This document shows positions 5,191 through 5,264 of a DNA stretch of 5,264 nucleotides, in pieces. The DNA comes from Xanthocytophaga sp031424975 (lineage in GTDB: Bacteria; Bacteroidota; Bacteroidia; Cytophagales; 172606-1), in assembly GCA_031424975.1 (NCBI GenBank), contig JANPIL010000246.1:1-5264 (forward strand), in the 5' to 3' direction. Numbering within the stretch: the first letter of the stretch is position 1; each line of letters opens with the position of its first letter. The notes under the pieces are model-generated. The model saw only the letters and a list, made by a program, of their open reading frames with translations. It was not told where the DNA came from and made no database searches. Position numbers and translations under genes: made by a program.

Positions 5191-5264
5191 AAAATAGTAT
5201 CTTTTGGAAACGCGAAACCCGCCTTATTGTCCTTTTCACGGGCGATGGGGTGGGTTTCGCGTTT
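5191..5264 (+). mobile_element. Third copy of the cassette end repeat, folding into a hairpin (miniature element?), cut by window edge
   Basis: Bases 5191-5224 match the left Uma2 cassette arm at 31 of 34 positions by hand count, including all of AAAATAGTATCTTT. Within it AAACGCGAAACCCGCC (5208-5223) is answered by GGTGGGTTTCGCGTTT (5249-5264), its reverse complement with a single G-T wobble, across a 25-nt loop. The window ends exactly inside the second arm, so the inverted repeat may extend further to a complete opposite end. It begins 33 bp after the DUF4097 stop codon. A hairpin here could also end that gene's transcript, although the loop is large. Interpreted as a gene-less miniature relative of the Uma2 cassette. 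Confidence 0.5.

Overview
The window looks like chromosomal DNA of a Bacteroidota bacterium (a Cytophagales, Chitinophagales or Saprospirales type is plausible, but the sequence does not decide it). The reasons are a 2-oxoglutarate dehydrogenase E1/E2 gene pair in Bacteroidota style, start codons without Shine-Dalgarno sequences, a TAnnTTTG-type -7 promoter element upstream of E1, a secreted DUF4097 protein whose signal peptide ends in the CA|Q motif common in this phylum, and several palindromic intergenic repeats. It holds two complete metabolic or envelope genes, one accessory gene and the first codons of a fourth gene.

Layout. Bases 1-65 (minus) are the start of sucB/odhB, the E2 succinyltransferase. 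Bases 131-846 are a roughly 716 bp unit: a gene for a Uma2-family (DUF820) putative endonuclease, enclosed by two inverted copies of a 34 bp sequence. Next come a perfect 22 bp palindrome (856-877) and sucA/odhA, the complete E1 of 2-oxoglutarate dehydrogenase (902-3679, minus). The 551 bp divergent intergenic region (3680-4230) holds a structured sucA leader, a candidate promoter, a 13 bp inverted repeat with a 4-nt loop, a GC-rich palindromic repeat, and a partial match to the 34 bp sequence. On the plus strand, 4231-5157 encodes a secreted protein built largely of an 18-residue TSGGN repeat. A third full copy of the 34 bp sequence starts at 5191 and folds back on itself up to the window edge.

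How it fits together. SucA and SucB are the first two components of one TCA-cycle complex and would normally be made from one transcript running right to left here. The Uma2 unit sits between them in the same direction. It accounts for 716 of the 836 bp separating the two genes, so it looks like a cassette inserted into a housekeeping operon. The main observation of the window is that the ends of this cassette recur near 5191, about 4.3 kb away, as the arm of a compact hairpin with no gene inside. That suggests a family of mobile or mobilisable elements, some carrying Uma2 and some miniature. No transposase is visible in the window, so how they move is unknown. The DUF4097 gene is transcribed away from sucA and has no evident functional link to it.
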